Below, in pieces: positions 35,906 through 44,438 of a DNA stretch of 64,000 nt; the first letter of the stretch is position 1, and every line of letters begins with the position of its first letter. The notes beneath the pieces were generated by a model. It did no database searches. It was not told the origin of the DNA and saw only the letters and a list, made by a program, of their open reading frames with translations. This DNA is from Lentzea kentuckyensis (GTDB taxonomy: Bacteria > Actinomycetota > Actinomycetes > Mycobacteriales > Pseudonocardiaceae): NCBI RefSeq assembly GCF_002150765.1, contig NZ_MUYM01000035.1, positions 55,163 through 119,162 of the forward strand, read 5' to 3'. Position numbers and translations under genes: made by a program.

Positions 35906-36793
35906 GTGGAACTGAGGAACGCCTTGGCGCAGCGAGTGGTCGTCCTCGACGGCGGCATGTCGACGGCACTGGAACTGGCCGGGCACGACCTGTCCGACGC
36001 GTTGTGGTCGGGCCGGCTGCTGCTGTCCGATCCGGACGCCGTGCGTGACGCGCACCTGGCGTTCTACCGCGCCGGCGCCGAGGTTGCCATCACGGCCAGC
36101 TACCAGGTGACGTTCGACGGGTTCGCCCGGCACGGCATCGGCGCCGAGGAGACCGCGCGGCTGTTGCGCGCCAGTGTGTCGCTGGCTCGGTCCGCTGCCT
36201 CCGATGTGGACGGACAGCGCTGGGTCGCGGCCTCGGTCGGGCCCTACGGCGCGATGCTCGCGGACGGTTCGGAGTACCGCGGCCGCTACGGGTTGAGCAA
36301 GCAGGAGCTGGTGGAGTTCCACCGGCCGCGCATCGAGGTGCTGGCGGAGGCGGAGCCGGACGTGCTCGCCGTCGAGACCATTCCCGATGTCGACGAGGCC
36401 GAGGCGGTGCTGGAGGTCGTCCGGGGCAGCGGCGTGCCGGTGTGGCTGTCCTACAGCATTCGTGGCGACCGCACGTGCGCCGGGCAGTCGCTGGAGGAGG
36501 CGTTCGAGGTGGCCGCGGGCATCGACGAGGTGGTCGCGGTGGGCGTGAACTGTTGCGCGCCCGAGGACGTCGCGGCCGCCGTGACCGCCGCCGGGAAGAC
36601 CGGGCTGCCTGTGGTGGTGTACCCGAACAGCGGCGAGGAGTGGGACGCGCACGAGCGTGCGTGGACCGGCGACGGCACGGGGTTCACCGCGCTGGCGGCG
36701 GAGTGGGCCGGCGACGGCGCCAGGCTGGTCGGCGGATGTTGCCGGACCGGCCCGGACGCCATCGAGGTGCTCGCACGAGCCCTCACCAGCTGA
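35906..36793 (+). CDS. mmuM: Homocysteine S-methyltransferase
   Basis: A 295-residue cytoplasmic enzyme making methionine from homocysteine with S-methylmethionine or S-adenosylmethionine as methyl donor. It has VVLDGGMSTALE at the N-terminus, ITASYQVTFDGF, and the zinc ligands in VGVNCCAPEDV and GGCCRTGPDAI. Length matches MmuM (about 310) rather than full methionine synthases. GTG start without a strong ribosome-binding site. No S-methylmethionine transporter gene is adjacent. S-methylmethionine is a plant metabolite, which fits the surrounding plant-polymer genes, though this link is inference. Confidence 0.92.
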   Translation: MELRNALAQRVVVLDGGMSTALELAGHDLSDALWSGRLLLSDPDAVRDAHLAFYRAGAEVAITASYQVTFDGFARHGIGAEETARLLRASVSLARSAASDVDGQRWVAASVGPYGAMLADGSEYRGRYGLSKQELVEFHRPRIEVLAEAEPDVLAVETIPDVDEAEAVLEVVRGSGVPVWLSYSIRGDRTCAGQSLEEAFEVAAGIDEVVAVGVNCCAPEDVAAAVTAAGKTGLPVVVYPNSGEEWDAHERAWTGDGTGFTALAAEWAGDGARLVGGCCRTGPDAIEVLARALTS

Positions 36794-36810
36794 GCAGCGG
36801 GGGCTGAGGG

Positions 36811-36856
36811 CGTCTGCAAGTACCACCAACCGGTGGGTTGGTGGTACTTGCAGACG
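36811..36856. terminator. 21-bp perfect hairpin between convergent genes
   Basis: 36811-36831 and 36836-36856 are exact reverse complements with a 4-nt loop (GGTG). It lies between the converging mmuM and tripeptidyl-aminopeptidase stops (36793 and 36860) and has no T-tract, like the stem at 16006-16058 but with unrelated sequence. Confidence 0.8.
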
Positions 36857-36859
36857 TTG

Positions 36860-38365
36860 TCACCGGTGCGTGGGCTTGAACAGCGGTTCGGCTGAAGCAG
36901 CCACCGCGGGCAGGAACGGGTTCGGGTTCGCCGGGCACACGGTGCCGACGGGTGGCAACGTGCCGTTGAGCAGGTATGCGTTCGTGTGGTCGGTGGCGCA
37001 CTTGCTCACGCCATACGCCGTGTGTCCCCAACCCGCGTAGGAGAGCAGGCGGCTGCCGGCGATCTGGCGGTTCACGGCCTGTGCGCCGCGATAGTCCGTG
37101 ACGCCGTCGAAGTAGTTGCCCACCACCAGAACCGGCGCGTTCGTGCGGGTGCGCCACGGGCCGTTGTAGCGGTCGTGGTTCACGGGCCAGTTCGCGCACG
37201 CCGCGTTGCCCCACCACCACGCCGGGCCGAACTCCGAACCCGCTGCGGCGTAACGGGCAGTCGCACGGTACGCACCGAAGTCACGCGGGAACTCGATGTC
37301 CGCGCACACGTTGCCGTTGTAGGCGTCGAACCCGTTGGGGTAATCCGGTTCCGCCGCAACGGAAACCGAACGACCCTCCACCGCGAGACCCGCGGCCGCG
37401 TCGGACAGCTGGTCGAAGAGCACCGCCGCGTCCGGCCAGTCGCCCGGCGAGTACATCGCGCCGAGCGCGGCGTTGATCACCGCGTCGTAGGTGTAGACCT
37501 GGTCGCCGAGCTGGATCGGCTTGGCCCGCACAGAGGCGAGCAACGCGTCCCAGCGCTGCTCCGACCGCGGGCCGAACACGCACGCCGCCTCGTCGCAGTT
37601 GCGCAGGAACTCGCGGAACTCCTCCTTGGTCGCGATCCGGTCGGACTCGATCTGCCGTCCGCTCGACCACAGCTCGGGGTTGAGCACGCCGTCGACGACC
37701 AGGGCGCGGATGTTGTTCGGGAACATGTTCGCGTAGGTCGCGCCGAGGAACGAGCCGTACGAGAAGCCCAGGTACGAGATCTTGCGGTCACCGACGGCGC
37801 GGCGCAGCAGGTCCATGTCCCGCACGACGTCCGCGGTGCTCATGTGCTGTGCGATCGGCTGGTCGTCGCGGCACTCCGGGCCGAGCGAGCGGTAGCGGTC
37901 GAAGTACGGCCGCTCCTGCGCCGCCTGGTACGGGAAGCCGGGCACGCCCTCGAAGAACTTGTCGAGGTCCGCCTCGCTGGCGAAGCAGTGCAGCGGATCC
38001 GACCGCCCGATCCCGCGCGGGTCGAAGCCGACGATGTCGAACCGGCCTTCCAGGTTCGCCGACAGCCTGGTGCCGGCGCCGAGCGCGAAGTCCACCCCGG
38101 ACCCGCCCGGTCCGCCTGGGTTGAGGAACAACGACCCGATCCGGCGGGCCTGGTCCGTCGCGGGTTTGCGCGCCAGCGCGACGGAGGTGGTCGCGCCGCG
38201 CGGGTGGTCGTAGTCCAGCGGCACCTCGACGGAGGCGCACTCGAAGCCGGGGTGTTCCGGTCCGCACGCCTGCCAGTTGATTCGCGGCACCCCGTTGTCG
38301 GCCAGCGCGACGGGCGCACCGGTGAGCAGGAGTGCGGCCGCCGCGGCGAGCACGGTGATTCGCAT
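36860..38365 (-). CDS. Secreted tripeptidyl aminopeptidase-like alpha/beta hydrolase (copy 1)
   Basis: A 501-residue exported hydrolase of the Streptomyces Tap type. Signal peptide (ITVLAAAAALLLTGAPVALA), oxyanion region FLNPGGPGGSGVD, nucleophile elbow YLGFSYGSFLG, and C-terminal TAP-like domain with PVLVVGNYFDGVTDY (acid) and GWGHTAYG (His). The start is the ATG at 38365, spaced 8 bp from GAGGGGAG; a TTG two codons upstream is less likely. It is the downstream member of a tandem paralogous pair, sharing the C-terminal stretch NGxLPPVGTVCPANPNPF. Confidence 0.9.
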   Translation of the reverse strand: MRITVLAAAAALLLTGAPVALADNGVPRINWQACGPEHPGFECASVEVPLDYDHPRGATTSVALARKPATDQARRIGSLFLNPGGPGGSGVDFALGAGTRLSANLEGRFDIVGFDPRGIGRSDPLHCFASEADLDKFFEGVPGFPYQAAQERPYFDRYRSLGPECRDDQPIAQHMSTADVVRDMDLLRRAVGDRKISYLGFSYGSFLGATYANMFPNNIRALVVDGVLNPELWSSGRQIESDRIATKEEFREFLRNCDEAACVFGPRSEQRWDALLASVRAKPIQLGDQVYTYDAVINAALGAMYSPGDWPDAAVLFDQLSDAAAGLAVEGRSVSVAAEPDYPNGFDAYNGNVCADIEFPRDFGAYRATARYAAAGSEFGPAWWWGNAACANWPVNHDRYNGPWRTRTNAPVLVVGNYFDGVTDYRGAQAVNRQIAGSRLLSYAGWGHTAYGVSKCATDHTNAYLLNGTLPPVGTVCPANPNPFLPAVAASAEPLFKPTHR

Positions 38366-38401
38366 CGACAAGCTCCCCTCTTGTCCGCAGACGCGCCATT
38401 C

Positions 38402-39886
38402 CTACCTGCTGACGCGTCCCGGCGTCGACCGACGAAAGTCGCGTTCGGCCAAATGGGACGCACGGTCGGAGAACGGGTTCGGGTTCGCCGGGCACACGGT
38501 CCCGACCGGTGGCAACGCGCCGTTGAGCAGGTACTCGTGGATGTAGTCGATGGAGCACTGACTGCGCCGGTACGCGATGTGCCCCCAACCCGCGTACGCC
38601 AGCAAACGGCTGTTCGGCAACTGCTCAGCAACGGCTTGTGCGCCTGCGAAGTCCGTCGAGCCGTCGTAGTAGGTGCCCACCACCAGTACAGGCGCGGAAG
38701 TGCGGGCACGCCATGGTCCGGTGTAGCGGTCCTCGTTCACCGGCCAGTCCGCACACGCACTGGTGCTCCACCACCAGTAGGGCCCGAACTCCGAACCCGC
38801 TGCGGCGTACCGGGAGACCGCCCGGTACGCGCCGAAGGTGCGCGGGAACTCGATGTCCGCGCACATGTTGCCGAGGTTCGCGTCGAAGAAGTTGTCGTAA
38901 ACCGGCTCAGCAGCGGCCAACGTGCCCGCGGCCGCGTCGGACAGCTGGTCCAGCAAGGAAGCCACGTCGGTCCACCTCTCGGAGGCGTACCCGGCGAAGA
39001 GACCCGCCTCGATCACACGGTCGTAGGTCCACACCTCACCGTTGAGCGTGATCGGCTTGGTGCGCACCGAGGCGAGCAACGCGTCCCAGCGCTTCGAAGA
39101 CTGCGGGCCGAACACGCAGGCGGCCTCGTCACAGAGCCGGAAGAACTCGTCGAGGACCTTGCGAGCCGCGACCCGGTCCGACTCGATCTGCCGCCCTCTC
39201 GACCACAGCTCGGGGTTGAGCACGCCGTCGACGACCAGGGCGCGGATGTTGTTCGGGAACATGTTCGCGTACGTCGTGCCGAGGTACGAGCCGTACGAGT
39301 GGCCGAAGTAGGTGATCTTGCGGTCGCCGAGTGCGCGGCGCAGCAGGTCCAAGTCGCGTGCGACGTCCGCGGTGCTCATGTGCCGTGCGATCGGCTTGTC
39401 GCACTTGGCGGCCAGCGAGCGGTACCTGTCGAAGAAGGGCCGCTCCTGCGCCGCCTCGTACGGGAAGATCGGCCCGGCCGCCAGGAACCGCGCCCGTTCC
39501 TGGTCGTTCGCGAAGCACCGCAACGGATCCGATCTGCCGATCCCGCGCGGGTCGAAGCCCACGACGTCGAACCGGCCCTGTGTGCCCGCCGACATCCTGT
39601 TCCCGAAGAACCAGGTGGCCTCGACACCGGACGCGCCGGGCCCGCCGGGGTTGAACAGCAACGACCCGATGCGCCGTGCCCTGTCGGTGGCGGGCTTGCG
39701 CGTCAACGCCACCGTGGTCGTCGCACCGCCCGGTTGGTCGTGGTCGAGCGGCACGGTGAACGTCGCGCACTCGAAGTCAGGACGTTCCGGCCCGCACGTC
39801 GACCACTCGATCGACGGAGTCGCGTGGGCCACCGGTACGGGGACGATCAGGAGCGCGACCACGGCGCCGAGCAGGGGGAGACGCAT
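38402..39886 (-). CDS. Secreted tripeptidyl aminopeptidase-like alpha/beta hydrolase (copy 2)
   Basis: A 494-residue paralogue of the adjacent gene, about 60% identical by eye. Signal peptide (LLGAVVALLIVPVPVAHA), LLFNPGGPGASGVE, YFGHSYGSYLG with nucleophile Ser (His replaces Phe before it), TYYDGSTDFAG and GWGHIAYRRS. Only 36 bp separates the two copies, so they are probably co-transcribed. The C-terminus has an extra basic tail (DRASHLAERDFRRSTPGRVSR). Differences around the substrate loops suggest complementary specificity rather than simple dosage. Confidence 0.9.
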   Translation of the reverse strand: MRLPLLGAVVALLIVPVPVAHATPSIEWSTCGPERPDFECATFTVPLDHDQPGGATTTVALTRKPATDRARRIGSLLFNPGGPGASGVEATWFFGNRMSAGTQGRFDVVGFDPRGIGRSDPLRCFANDQERARFLAAGPIFPYEAAQERPFFDRYRSLAAKCDKPIARHMSTADVARDLDLLRRALGDRKITYFGHSYGSYLGTTYANMFPNNIRALVVDGVLNPELWSRGRQIESDRVAARKVLDEFFRLCDEAACVFGPQSSKRWDALLASVRTKPITLNGEVWTYDRVIEAGLFAGYASERWTDVASLLDQLSDAAAGTLAAAEPVYDNFFDANLGNMCADIEFPRTFGAYRAVSRYAAAGSEFGPYWWWSTSACADWPVNEDRYTGPWRARTSAPVLVVGTYYDGSTDFAGAQAVAEQLPNSRLLAYAGWGHIAYRRSQCSIDYIHEYLLNGALPPVGTVCPANPNPFSDRASHLAERDFRRSTPGRVSR

Positions 39887-39905
39887 GCGGCCTTCATATC
39901 CGCTG

Positions 39906-40040
39906 TCAATCCGGCCGTCGATGCTTTTGGCGAACTCCCAGGCGGTCGGCGATCTGGTCGTGGATGGGAGTGCTCATCACGATCGGGCCCGGAGGCGGTA
40001 CCGGCGGTGTCGGTCCGGGGGTGTCCTGGTCTGCAGGCAT
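39906..40040 (-). CDS. Possible Pro-rich 44-residue protein
   Basis: A short frame MPADQDTPGPTPPVPPPG... continuing to IVMSTPIHDQIADRLGVRQKHRRPD. The Pro-rich head and a basic, helix-capable tail look protein-like, but there is no ribosome-binding site and no partner gene. It is directly upstream of the tandem peptidase pair. Could be chance. Confidence 0.3.
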   Translation of the reverse strand: MPADQDTPGPTPPVPPPGPIVMSTPIHDQIADRLGVRQKHRRPD

Positions 40041-40309
40041 GTGAGGAGGGTAGGCATGGTCATTGACCCCTCAAGCACGCTGATCAAGAAATCACACTCG
40101 ACATACCCCATGAGGTGAATCGGAATCAGCCGATCTATACCGAGGGTACGAGTCAACCCCTGCTATGTGACTACCTGTGGGTGTGCCCGATGTGATTACA
40201 CAAATTTCCCCAGCAACGTGGAATCTCACCGGCCGGACACGCCGTTGCCTGATCTCGTGGCAATGCTGAACGATCGGGTTCATCGCCGGACGAACCTGGA
40301 GCGTGGACG
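40041..40309. other. Intergenic region upstream of prs, no gene seen
   Basis: These 269 bases are less GC-rich than their surroundings around 40060-40220 and contain only short frames without ribosome-binding sites. I see no clear promoter hexamers or recognised riboswitch; a long leader for the PRPP synthetase gene is possible. Confidence 0.5.
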
Positions 40310-41293
40310 ATGGTCAGCGGCAAACCGGGAGTGGCCAAGCGCCAGCTCATCCTGCTCACCGGCAGGGCGCACCCGGAACTCGCGGAGGCGGTGGCCAAGC
40401 ACCTCGGCGTCGCGATCACCCCGCAGGCGGCCTACGACTTCGCGAGCGGCGAGATCTTCGTGCGGTTCGAGGAGTCGGTGCGGGGCGCGGACGCGTTCGT
40501 GATGCAGAGCCACACCGCGCCGGTGAACGACTGGCTGATGGAACAGCTGCTGATGGTCGACGCCCTCAAACGCGCCTCGGCGAAGCGGATCACCGCCGTG
40601 GTGCCCTCGTACCCGTACGCGCGGCAGGACCGCAAGTACGCCGGCCGGGAACCCGTCTCGGCCCGGCTCGTCGCGGACATGTTCAAGACCGCCGGCGCCG
40701 ACCGCATCGTGACCGTCGACCTGCACACCGCGCAGGCGCAGGGTTTCTTCGACGGCCCGGTGGACCACCTGCACGCGATGTGGCTGCTCACCGACCACGT
40801 CCGCGCGCACTACCAGGGCGAGAACCTCGCGATCGTCTCGCCGGACGCTGGCCGCACCCGGCTCGCCGAGAAGTGGGCGGACCTGCTCGGCGGCTGCCCG
40901 ATCGCCTTCATCCACAAGACGCGGGACCCGTTGCGTCCCAACGAGATCATGGCCAACCGGGTCGTGGGCGACGTCGAGGGACGCACCTGCGTCGTGGTGG
41001 ACGACATGATCGACACCGCGATGACGAGCACGACGGCGGCGAGGCAGCTGCTGGAGCAGGGCGCGAAGGACGTCGTCCTGGTGGCCACGCACGGTGTGCT
41101 GTCCGGCGACGCCCACGACCGGCTCGTCGCCAGCAAGGCGCGCGAGGTGATCCTCACCGACACCCTGCCGATCCCGCCCGAGAAGCGGTTCCCCGGCCTG
41201 ACCGTGCTGAGCATCGCACCGCTGCTCGCGCGGGCGATCCAGGAGGTCTTCGAGGACGGGTCGGTGACCAGTCTGTTCGACGGCAACGCTTGA
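40310..41293 (+). CDS. prs: Ribose-phosphate pyrophosphokinase
   Basis: A 327-residue enzyme making PRPP from ribose 5-phosphate and ATP. Family segments present are SGEIFVRFEESVRGADAFVMQS, VVPSYPYARQDRK, TVDLHTAQAQGFFDGPVDHLHA, the flexible loop HKTRDPLRPNEIMANRVVG and the PRPP-binding motif VVVDDMIDTAMTSTTAA. The ATG follows GGAG. The usual actinobacterial prsA sits beside glmU; this one stands alone in accessory surroundings and has small departures (MIDTAMT where MIDTGGT is usual), so it is probably a second copy. Confidence 0.9.
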   Translation: MVSGKPGVAKRQLILLTGRAHPELAEAVAKHLGVAITPQAAYDFASGEIFVRFEESVRGADAFVMQSHTAPVNDWLMEQLLMVDALKRASAKRITAVVPSYPYARQDRKYAGREPVSARLVADMFKTAGADRIVTVDLHTAQAQGFFDGPVDHLHAMWLLTDHVRAHYQGENLAIVSPDAGRTRLAEKWADLLGGCPIAFIHKTRDPLRPNEIMANRVVGDVEGRTCVVVDDMIDTAMTSTTAARQLLEQGAKDVVLVATHGVLSGDAHDRLVASKAREVILTDTLPIPPEKRFPGLTVLSIAPLLARAIQEVFEDGSVTSLFDGNA

Positions 41294-41333
41294 CGCGGGA
41301 AGCGATGCCCGCCGTCCCGTGTTGGTATGTGAC

Positions 41334-42101
41334 ATGGGCGACGACATGGGAAACACCGCGCAGCGTGGCCGGGTTCGGGTCGAGAACTCGGCGAAGCGAG
41401 TGCGCACGTACTTCGGTGGCGAACTGGTCGCGGACGCGACGACGCCACGTCTCGTCTGGGAGATCCCGTACTACCCGGCCTACTACCTGCCGCTGTCCTC
41501 CGTGCGCGTCGAGCTGAAGCCGACGGGGGAGACCAAGCACTCGCCGAGCAGGGGCGACGGCGTGCTCCACGACGTCGTCACGGCGGGAGGCACGGCCGAG
41601 GGCGCGGCGCTGGTCTACCCGGACTCGCCGATCGAGGAGCTGCGCGACCTCGTCCGGTTCGAGTTCGCCGCCATGGACGAGTGGCTCGAAGAGGACGAGC
41701 CCATCTACGTCCACCCGCGTGACCCGTACAAGCGCGTCGACGTGCTGAACAGCTCACGGCACGTGCGCGTGGCGCTCGACGGGGTGACGCTGGCGGCGTC
41801 GTCGCAGCCGCGCATCCTGTTCGAGACGAGCCTTCCACCGCGGTTCTACCTGCCCTTGAGCGACGTTCGATTCGATCTGCTCAGGCCGTCTGACACCCGG
41901 ACGGAGTGTCCCTACAAGGGCACGGCCACGTACTGGTCGGTCGAGGTGAACGGCGTTGTGCACGACGACCTCGTGTGGATCTACCGGTCACCGCTGCCGG
42001 AGAGTCAGAAGGTGGCGGGGCTCGCGTGCTTCTACAGCGAGCGCGTCGACCTCTTCGTCGACGGCGAGCTCCAGGCGAAGCCGAAGACGCCCTGGTCGTA
42101 G
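41334..42101 (+). CDS. Protein with two DUF427 domains
   Basis: About 255 residues containing two tandem copies of the DUF427 fold: first half KRVRTYFGGELVADATTPRLVWEIPYYPAYYLPLSSV, second half RHVRVALDGVTLAASSQPRILFETSLPPRFYLPLSDVRFDLL followed by CPYKGTATYWSVEVNGVVHDDLVWIY. The second copy keeps the YKG motif; the first is degenerate there. Function of DUF427 is unknown; the beta-tent-like fold may bind small ligands. MGDDMGNTAQ is taken as the start. It appears monocistronic. Confidence 0.85.
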   Translation: MGDDMGNTAQRGRVRVENSAKRVRTYFGGELVADATTPRLVWEIPYYPAYYLPLSSVRVELKPTGETKHSPSRGDGVLHDVVTAGGTAEGAALVYPDSPIEELRDLVRFEFAAMDEWLEEDEPIYVHPRDPYKRVDVLNSSRHVRVALDGVTLAASSQPRILFETSLPPRFYLPLSDVRFDLLRPSDTRTECPYKGTATYWSVEVNGVVHDDLVWIYRSPLPESQKVAGLACFYSERVDLFVDGELQAKPKTPWS

Positions 42102-42137
42102 CCACTCACAGCGAGTCGTACTTCACAATCTGCAAAC

Positions 42138-42166
42138 TTGCAGTGACTGCAAAACGATCCTGTACT
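42138..42166 (+). promoter_or_regulatory. Near-leaderless promoter with TetR operator
   Basis: TTGCAG (42138-42143), 17-bp spacer, TGTACT (42161-42166), GTG start at 42175. The perfect palindrome TTGCAGTGACTGCAA (42138-42152) covers the -35 and half the spacer, and a related TGCAAACTTGCA lies at 42131-42142. This is a probable self-operator of the TetR/MFS pair. Confidence 0.65.
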
Positions 42167-42174
42167 CTTCCCTT

Positions 42175-42801
42175 GTGAACCAGCCGGAGGAGAGCCTTCG
42201 CGACCGCAAGAAGCGCCGCACGCGTGCCGCGCTCGAGCGGGCGACCGTGCGTCTTTCCGCCGAGCGGGGCTACGACCACGTCACCGTTGAGGAGATCGCC
42301 GCCGAGGCCGACGTCTCGATGCGCACGTTCTTCAACTACTTCGCGAGCAAGGACGAGGCGCTGATCGGCGCGGACCCCGAGGCGGGGCCGCGGATGGCCG
42401 AGCGCATCCTGGCCGCGCCGGACGAGGTCTCGCCCTTCGAGGCGTACCGGCGGTCGGTGCTCGCCGAGATCACCGACGAGCTGAACAACGCGCGCGATCT
42501 GTGGCTGCTGCGCAAGGAAGTCCTGATGCAGCGGCCGGACCTGCTGGTCCGGGCCTTCGCCAACAGCGCCGAGTCCGAGCAGCTGCTCGCGAGCGCGGTG
42601 GGGCAGCGGGCCGGGCTGCCCGAGTCCCACCTGTACCCGCGCCTGCTGGTGGCCGCCGGCAGCGCCGCGTTCCGCTGTGCGGTAACTCGCTGGGCCCTCG
42701 ACGACAACGTCGCGTTGGGTGACCTGGTCGGCGACGCACTCGACCTGTTCGGCACCGGGTTGGTTCACGTGCCGCAGCACCACCACGAAGGGGGATCATG
42801 A
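42175..42801 (+). CDS. TetR-family regulator of the adjacent efflux pump
   Basis: A 208-residue regulator with HTH RRTRAALERATVRLSAERGYDHVTVEEIAAEADVSMRTFFNYFASKDEAL and a C-terminal ligand domain. The GTG at 42175 follows a -10-like hexamer by 8 bp, so the mRNA is probably leaderless. Its stop overlaps the ATG of the MFS gene (ATGA), making the regulator and pump a single translational unit; the pump's substrate is the likely inducer. Confidence 0.88.
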   Translation: MNQPEESLRDRKKRRTRAALERATVRLSAERGYDHVTVEEIAAEADVSMRTFFNYFASKDEALIGADPEAGPRMAERILAAPDEVSPFEAYRRSVLAEITDELNNARDLWLLRKEVLMQRPDLLVRAFANSAESEQLLASAVGQRAGLPESHLYPRLLVAAGSAAFRCAVTRWALDDNVALGDLVGDALDLFGTGLVHVPQHHHEGGS

Positions 42802-44342
42802 GCACCGAGACCGAAGTGGCACCAATCCACAGCAGACGCGACGTCGTGCAGGCCATGTGGGGCCTGATGCTGGGCATGTTCGTCTCGATCCTGGCCAGCA
42901 CCATCGTCTCGACCGCGCTGCCGCGGATCGTCGCCGAGCTGCAGGGCTCGCAGTCGATCTTCGCCTGGATCGTCACCGTCGAGCTGCTCGCGATGACGGC
43001 GACCGTGCCGTTGTGGGGCAAGCTCGCCGACCTCTACAACCGCAAGCTGCTGATCCAGGCGTCGCTGAGCCTGTTCGTCGTCGGCTCGCTGATCGCGGGC
43101 TTCTCGCAGAACATCGAGATGCTCATCATCAGCCGCGTGGTGCAGGGCCTGGGCGCCGGCGGCGTCACGGCGCTCGCGACGGTCGTGATGGCCGCGATGA
43201 TCCCGCCGCGTGAGCTCGGCAAGTTCTCCGGCATGTTCGGCGCGGTGTTCGGCGTCGGCACCGTCGCGGGCCCGCTGATCGGCGGCCTGCTCGTCGACAC
43301 CTCGTGGCTGGGCTGGCGCTGGTGCTTCTTCATCGGCATCCCGTTCACCCTCGCCGCGATCTACCTGCTTCAGCGCACCCTGCACCTGCCGGTCGTGCGC
43401 AAGACCGACACGAAGATCGACTACCTGGGCGCGATCCTGATCGTGTCCGGCGTCTCGACGCTGCTGATCTGGTCCTCGCTGGCCGGGCAGAAGTTCGAGT
43501 GGGCGTCGGGCTGGACCGCGATCCTGGTGACGCTCGGCGTCCTGCTGCTGGCCGCGGCCGTCCGCGTCGAGGCCACCGCGCACGATCCGATCGTGCCGCT
43601 GTCGATCTTCCGCAACCGCACGGTCGCGCTGGCGACCATCGCCAGCGCCCTGGTCGGCGTCGCGATGTTCGGCGGCACGGTGTTCCTCTCGCAGTTCTTC
43701 CAGCTGTCGCTCGGCAAGACGCCGACCCAGGCGGGCCTGCTCGGCCTGCCGCTGATCTTCGGCTTGCTGGTCTCGTCGACCGTCGCCGGTCAGCTGATCA
43801 CGAAGTACGGCAAGTGGAAGGCGTTCCTGGTGTCCGGCGGCGTGGCCATGATCGGCGGCCTGCTGCTGCTGTCCACGATCACCGCGCAGACGACCGTGTT
43901 CATGGTGTCCGTGCACATGTTCGTGCTCGGCGTCGGCGTCGGTCTGATGATGCAGAACCTGGTGCTGGCGGCGCAGAACGACGTGCCGGCCAAGGACCTG
44001 GGCGCGACGACGTCCACCCTGACGTTCTTCCGCTCACTGGGCGGCGCGATCGGCGTCTCGGCGCTGGGCGCGGTGCTGGCGAGCAAGGTGTCGTCGCTGG
44101 CGGCCGAGAAGTTCGGCCCGATGGGTGGCGGCGACGGCGCGGTGCCGGACATCTCGGTGCTGCCGCCGGAGATCAAGGCCGTGATCGCCGACATCTACGC
44201 GACGGCGACCGCGGAGATCTTCCTGGTGGGTACGCCGTTCGCGGTGCTGGCGCTGCTCGCGGTGGTGTTCATCAAGGAGAAGCCGCTCAAGGAGCAGAGC
44301 GGCGACGACCGGCTGGCGGCGGAGATGGCCGCGGGTCACTGA
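42798..44342 (+). CDS. MFS drug efflux transporter (DHA2/EmrB-QacA type, 14 TM)
   Basis: A 514-residue proton-driven exporter. Fourteen hydrophobic helices are expected; motif A is LWGKLADLYNRKLL and motif C GAVFGVGTVAGPLIGGLLVDTSWLGWRW. The segment STIVSTALPRIVAELQGSQS is characteristic of DHA2 pumps. It is preceded by a TetR gene under the same promoter and followed by a strong terminator, a self-contained resistance cassette. The drug is not predictable. Confidence 0.92.
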   Translation: MSTETEVAPIHSRRDVVQAMWGLMLGMFVSILASTIVSTALPRIVAELQGSQSIFAWIVTVELLAMTATVPLWGKLADLYNRKLLIQASLSLFVVGSLIAGFSQNIEMLIISRVVQGLGAGGVTALATVVMAAMIPPRELGKFSGMFGAVFGVGTVAGPLIGGLLVDTSWLGWRWCFFIGIPFTLAAIYLLQRTLHLPVVRKTDTKIDYLGAILIVSGVSTLLIWSSLAGQKFEWASGWTAILVTLGVLLLAAAVRVEATAHDPIVPLSIFRNRTVALATIASALVGVAMFGGTVFLSQFFQLSLGKTPTQAGLLGLPLIFGLLVSSTVAGQLITKYGKWKAFLVSGGVAMIGGLLLLSTITAQTTVFMVSVHMFVLGVGVGLMMQNLVLAAQNDVPAKDLGATTSTLTFFRSLGGAIGVSALGAVLASKVSSLAAEKFGPMGGGDGAVPDISVLPPEIKAVIADIYATATAEIFLVGTPFAVLALLAVVFIKEKPLKEQSGDDRLAAEMAAGH

Positions 44343-44355
44343 CTCGGTTCGTCCT

Positions 44356-44389
44356 GACCGGACCCCTGACTTTCGTCAGGGGTCCGGTC
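44356..44389 (+). terminator. Intrinsic terminator after the MFS gene
   Basis: GACCGGACCCCTGAC (44356-44370) pairs perfectly with GTCAGGGGTCCGGTC (44375-44389) over a TTTC loop, followed by TGTCTTT: a 15-bp stem 14 bp after the stop. Confidence 0.9.
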
Positions 44390-44438
44390 TGTCTTTCGGG
44401 TCGGGTATCCGGCCGCCGCGCTCTTTACGTTCTCTCCC

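Noticed and set aside
38366..38371. TTG start two codons before the ATG of the first tripeptidyl-aminopeptidase gene
   Set aside because: The ribosome-binding site spacing fits the ATG at 38365 better.
36986..40066. 1026-codon plus-strand frame opposite both tripeptidyl-aminopeptidase genes
   Set aside because: Both strands cannot plausibly code here; the minus strand has two complete, family-consistent enzymes with signal peptides.
40092..40283. 63-codon minus-strand frame upstream of prs
   Set aside because: No ribosome-binding site or recognisable features, and it lies in a likely leader/promoter region.
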